DNA of 8,485 nucleotides from the NCBI GenBank assembly GCA_007127935.1, contig SKYL01000261.1, forward strand, positions 1 through 8,485, read 5' to 3'. Under the pieces are notes generated by a model, which worked only from the letters and a program-made list of their open reading frames with translations, was not told where the DNA came from and did not search any database. The stretch is from Halorhodospira sp. GTDB lineage: Bacteria; Pseudomonadota; Gammaproteobacteria; Nitrococcales; Halorhodospiraceae. The position numbers and the translations under genes were made by a program. Of the stretch, positions 6,090-8,485 are shown in pieces; position 1 is the stretch's first letter, and each line of letters starts with the position of its first letter.

Positions 6090-6841
6090 GGCGCCATCCC
6101 CTCCAGCCAACCGCCCACCTCCGGCAGCGCGCTGTGCCGGGTCAGGTCCACCTGCAACGGGGTCACCGAGACGAAGCCGTTACGCACCGCATGGAAGTCG
6201 GTCCCGGGCCCGGAGTCCTGCTCGCTGCCCGGCGCGCCGATCCAGTAGATCGGCCGCCCCCGGGGGTCGTGCTCCTTGATCACCGGTTCGGCGCGGTGCC
6301 GGCAGCCCAGCCGGGTGGCCCGGAAACCCTGAAGTTCGTCCCACGGCAGGTCGGGCACATTGACGTTGAGGATGGTATCCGACGGCAATGGATGGTCCTG
6401 GAGGCGCTCCAGCAGGTGGAGCGCCACCCGGGCGGCGGTATCGTAGTGGACCGGCCCCGGCCCCCCGGCCAAGGAGACGGCCACCGCCGGCAGGCCCAGG
6501 TAGCGCCCCTCCATGGCCGCCGCCACGGTGCCGCTGTAGAGCACGTCGTCGCCGAGGTTGGCCCCGGCGTTGACGCCGGAGAAGACCATATCGGGCTCGC
6601 TATCCATCAAGCCGGTGATGGCGAGATGGACGCAGTCGGTGGGCGTCCCCTGGACCCGGTACCGTTCCGGCTCCACCATGGTCACCCGGATCGGGTCTTC
6701 CAGGGTCAGGGAGTTGCTGGCGCCGCTGCGGTCGCGCTCGGGGGCGATCACGGTGACCCGCGCCACGGTGCCCAACCGCTCCGCCAGGGCGAGGATGCCG
6801 GGGGCTTGGTAGCCGTCGTCGTTGCTGATCAGGATATGCAT
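6086..6841 (-). CDS. surE: 5'/3'-nucleotidase SurE
   Basis: SurE is a divalent-metal-dependent phosphatase acting on nucleoside 5'- and 3'-monophosphates, and in some species on short polyphosphate. It was named for stationary-phase survival. The protein has 251 residues (E. coli 253). The metal-binding residues are all present: D8 and D9 in SNDDG, S39 in DRSGASNS and N91 in GVNAGANLGDD. YSGTVAAAMEG at 102-112, NVNVPDLP at 159-166 and GTDFHAVRNGFVSVTPLQVDLT at 213-234 are family signatures. The ATG at 6841 is fixed by MHILISNDDG, because the metal site must lie at the extreme N-terminus; the frame continues upstream only as shadow. No strong Shine-Dalgarno is visible. The stop overlaps pcm by ATGA. 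A plus-strand Smr gene separates it from truD, so surE should start its own transcript. Confidence 0.97.
   Translation of the reverse strand: MHILISNDDGYQAPGILALAERLGTVARVTVIAPERDRSGASNSLTLEDPIRVTMVEPERYRVQGTPTDCVHLAITGLMDSEPDMVFSGVNAGANLGDDVLYSGTVAAAMEGRYLGLPAVAVSLAGGPGPVHYDTAARVALHLLERLQDHPLPSDTILNVNVPDLPWDELQGFRATRLGCRHRAEPVIKEHDPRGRPIYWIGAPGSEQDSGPGTDFHAVRNGFVSVTPLQVDLTRHSALPEVGGWLEGMAP
6098..6104 (-). promoter_or_regulatory. Ribosome binding site that decides the pcm start
   Basis: GGAGGGG on the minus strand lies inside the 3' end of surE, eight bases before ATG 6089. It favours that codon over the in-frame TTG at 6110 and the downstream ATG at 6053. Confidence 0.65.
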
Positions 6842-6888
6842 GGTTTGTAAGGCGGTGTCGCTGGGCTCCGGGCTACAAGAAATGCGAA

Positions 6889-6918
6889 AGTATACGCGCC
6901 GACGGGGGAGTATGGCAT
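6889..6918 (-). promoter_or_regulatory. Candidate promoter of the surE-pcm-yqaA-nlpD operon
   Basis: In the 75-bp divergent spacer the minus strand carries TATACT (6889-6894, 5 of 6 matches to the -10 consensus). An ATGCCA hexamer (6913-6918) lies 18 bases upstream, matching the -35 consensus at 4 of 6. The implied start near 6881 leaves about 40 leader bases before surE. The -35 element would overlap the first bases of the divergent Smr gene. The GTATAC core (6890-6895) is palindromic and could also contribute to plus-strand initiation, but no good plus-strand -35 was found. Confidence 0.4.
6904..6910 (+). promoter_or_regulatory. Ribosome binding site of the Smr gene
   Basis: GGGGGAG lies six bases before ATG 6917. 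A competing ATG at 6912 is out of frame. The site supports the 183-residue Smr product. Confidence 0.7.
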
Positions 6919-7464
6919 GAGCCGAGACGCCGACAATGCAGATGACGGGGCGCTGTTCCGTGACGCCGTGGCCGATGCGCGGCCGTTGCGGGCCGCCCGT
7001 GTCGACCTGCGCCCCCCGCCGCCCCCGCCGCGCCCCGTCCAGGCGGAACGCGATCGGGCAGAGGTCCTGGAGGCGTTGCTCGACCTCCCGCCGGACCCCG
7101 CCGCCATGGAGACCGGGGAGGAACTCATCTACCAGCGGGCCGGCGTCCAACGCCGGGTGATGCAACGGCTGCGGCGCGGCCACTACCTGCCCGCGGCCCA
7201 CCTCGACCTGCACGGGCTAACCCGCCGCCAGGCCTACGCCGAGGTGGTCCACTTCCTCGCCGACTGCCGCCGACGGCGGTTGAGTTGCGTGCGCATCGTC
7301 CACGGCAAGGGCCGGGGCTCCAACCACCGTGGGCCGGTGCTGAAGGGCGCGGTCGATCAGTGGCTGCGGCTGCGCGACGAGGTGCTGGCCTTCGCCTCCG
7401 CGCCTCCGGGAGACGGCGGGACCGGAGCGGTCTACGTACTACTGCGCAAGCCTAAGGGGCGCTC

Positions 7465-7468
<4 letters not shown>
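6917..7468 (+). CDS. Smr-domain protein, SmrB-like
   Basis: This 183-residue protein ends in a stand-alone Smr (small MutS-related) domain. The N-terminal DDGALFRDAV segment (9-18) resembles the start of E. coli SmrB (DQALFRQLM), and a run of six prolines follows at 33-38. The Smr domain begins near RRGHYLPAAHLDLHG (86-100), contains the hallmark DLHG at 97-100 and the basic HGKGRGSN loop at 129-136, and ends with AVYVLLRK at 171-178. E. coli SmrB is an endonuclease that cuts mRNA between collided ribosomes through its DLHG-type Smr domain. The same role is plausible here but inferred. It is the only plus-strand gene in the window, divergent from surE and convergent with truD. The reading TAG at 7466-7468 shares CTAG with the truD stop. 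Confidence 0.9.

Positions 7469-8485
<1,017 letters not shown>

Noticed and set aside
4692..6248. Plus-strand open frame of 518 codons across nlpD, yqaA, pcm and surE
   Set aside because: It runs antisense to four well-supported genes, has low-complexity Arg/Gly/Pro/His-rich composition and no family motifs. Long antisense open frames are expected in GC-rich coding DNA.
6842..7213. N-terminal extension of the surE frame up to 7213
   Set aside because: It runs antisense to the Smr gene. SurE needs its DD metal ligands at residues 8-9, which fits only the ATG at 6841.

Overview
The window is a compact, high-GC chromosomal segment of a gammaproteobacterium. The diagnostic feature is the truD, surE, pcm, nlpD, rpoS gene order, which is a classic gammaproteobacterial cluster. 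RpoS (the stationary-phase sigma factor) and NlpD (the lipoprotein amidase activator) are themselves largely restricted to proteobacteria. The GC richness, the YqaA-type membrane gene between pcm and nlpD, and the Smr gene beside surE fit a non-enteric lineage. I cannot fix the genus from sequence alone.

Layout from the right edge, reading the minus strand: truD (tRNA pseudouridine-13 synthase, 5' end at or beyond the window edge); a plus-strand Smr-domain gene that meets truD tail to tail, with the two stop codons sharing CTAG; a 75-bp divergent spacer; then a tightly packed minus-strand run surE - pcm - yqaA - nlpD with ATGA, 3-nt and TGATG junctions. A 239-bp leader follows. It is the only sizeable non-coding stretch and holds a plausible sigma-70-type promoter, an AT-rich nested palindrome and a CRP-like site. 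Next come rpoS and, only 25 bp after it, glpK and glpD. glpK and glpD overlap by GTGA, and glpD runs off the left edge of the window.

Functionally, the surE to rpoS block groups stress-survival and damage-control functions: nucleotide phosphatase, protein isoaspartate repair, cell-separation control and the general stress sigma factor. The least standard element is the glycerol catabolic pair (glycerol kinase, then aerobic glycerol-3-phosphate dehydrogenase) directly behind rpoS, with no visible terminator or room for a promoter in the gap. Transcription from rpoS could therefore read into the glycerol genes. GlpK also lacks the E. coli-type allosteric loops. No mobile element, CRISPR array, tRNA or rRNA was seen, and I found no convincing novel defence or mobile system. 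This is largely an ordinary core region with some interesting regulation and gene-order details.
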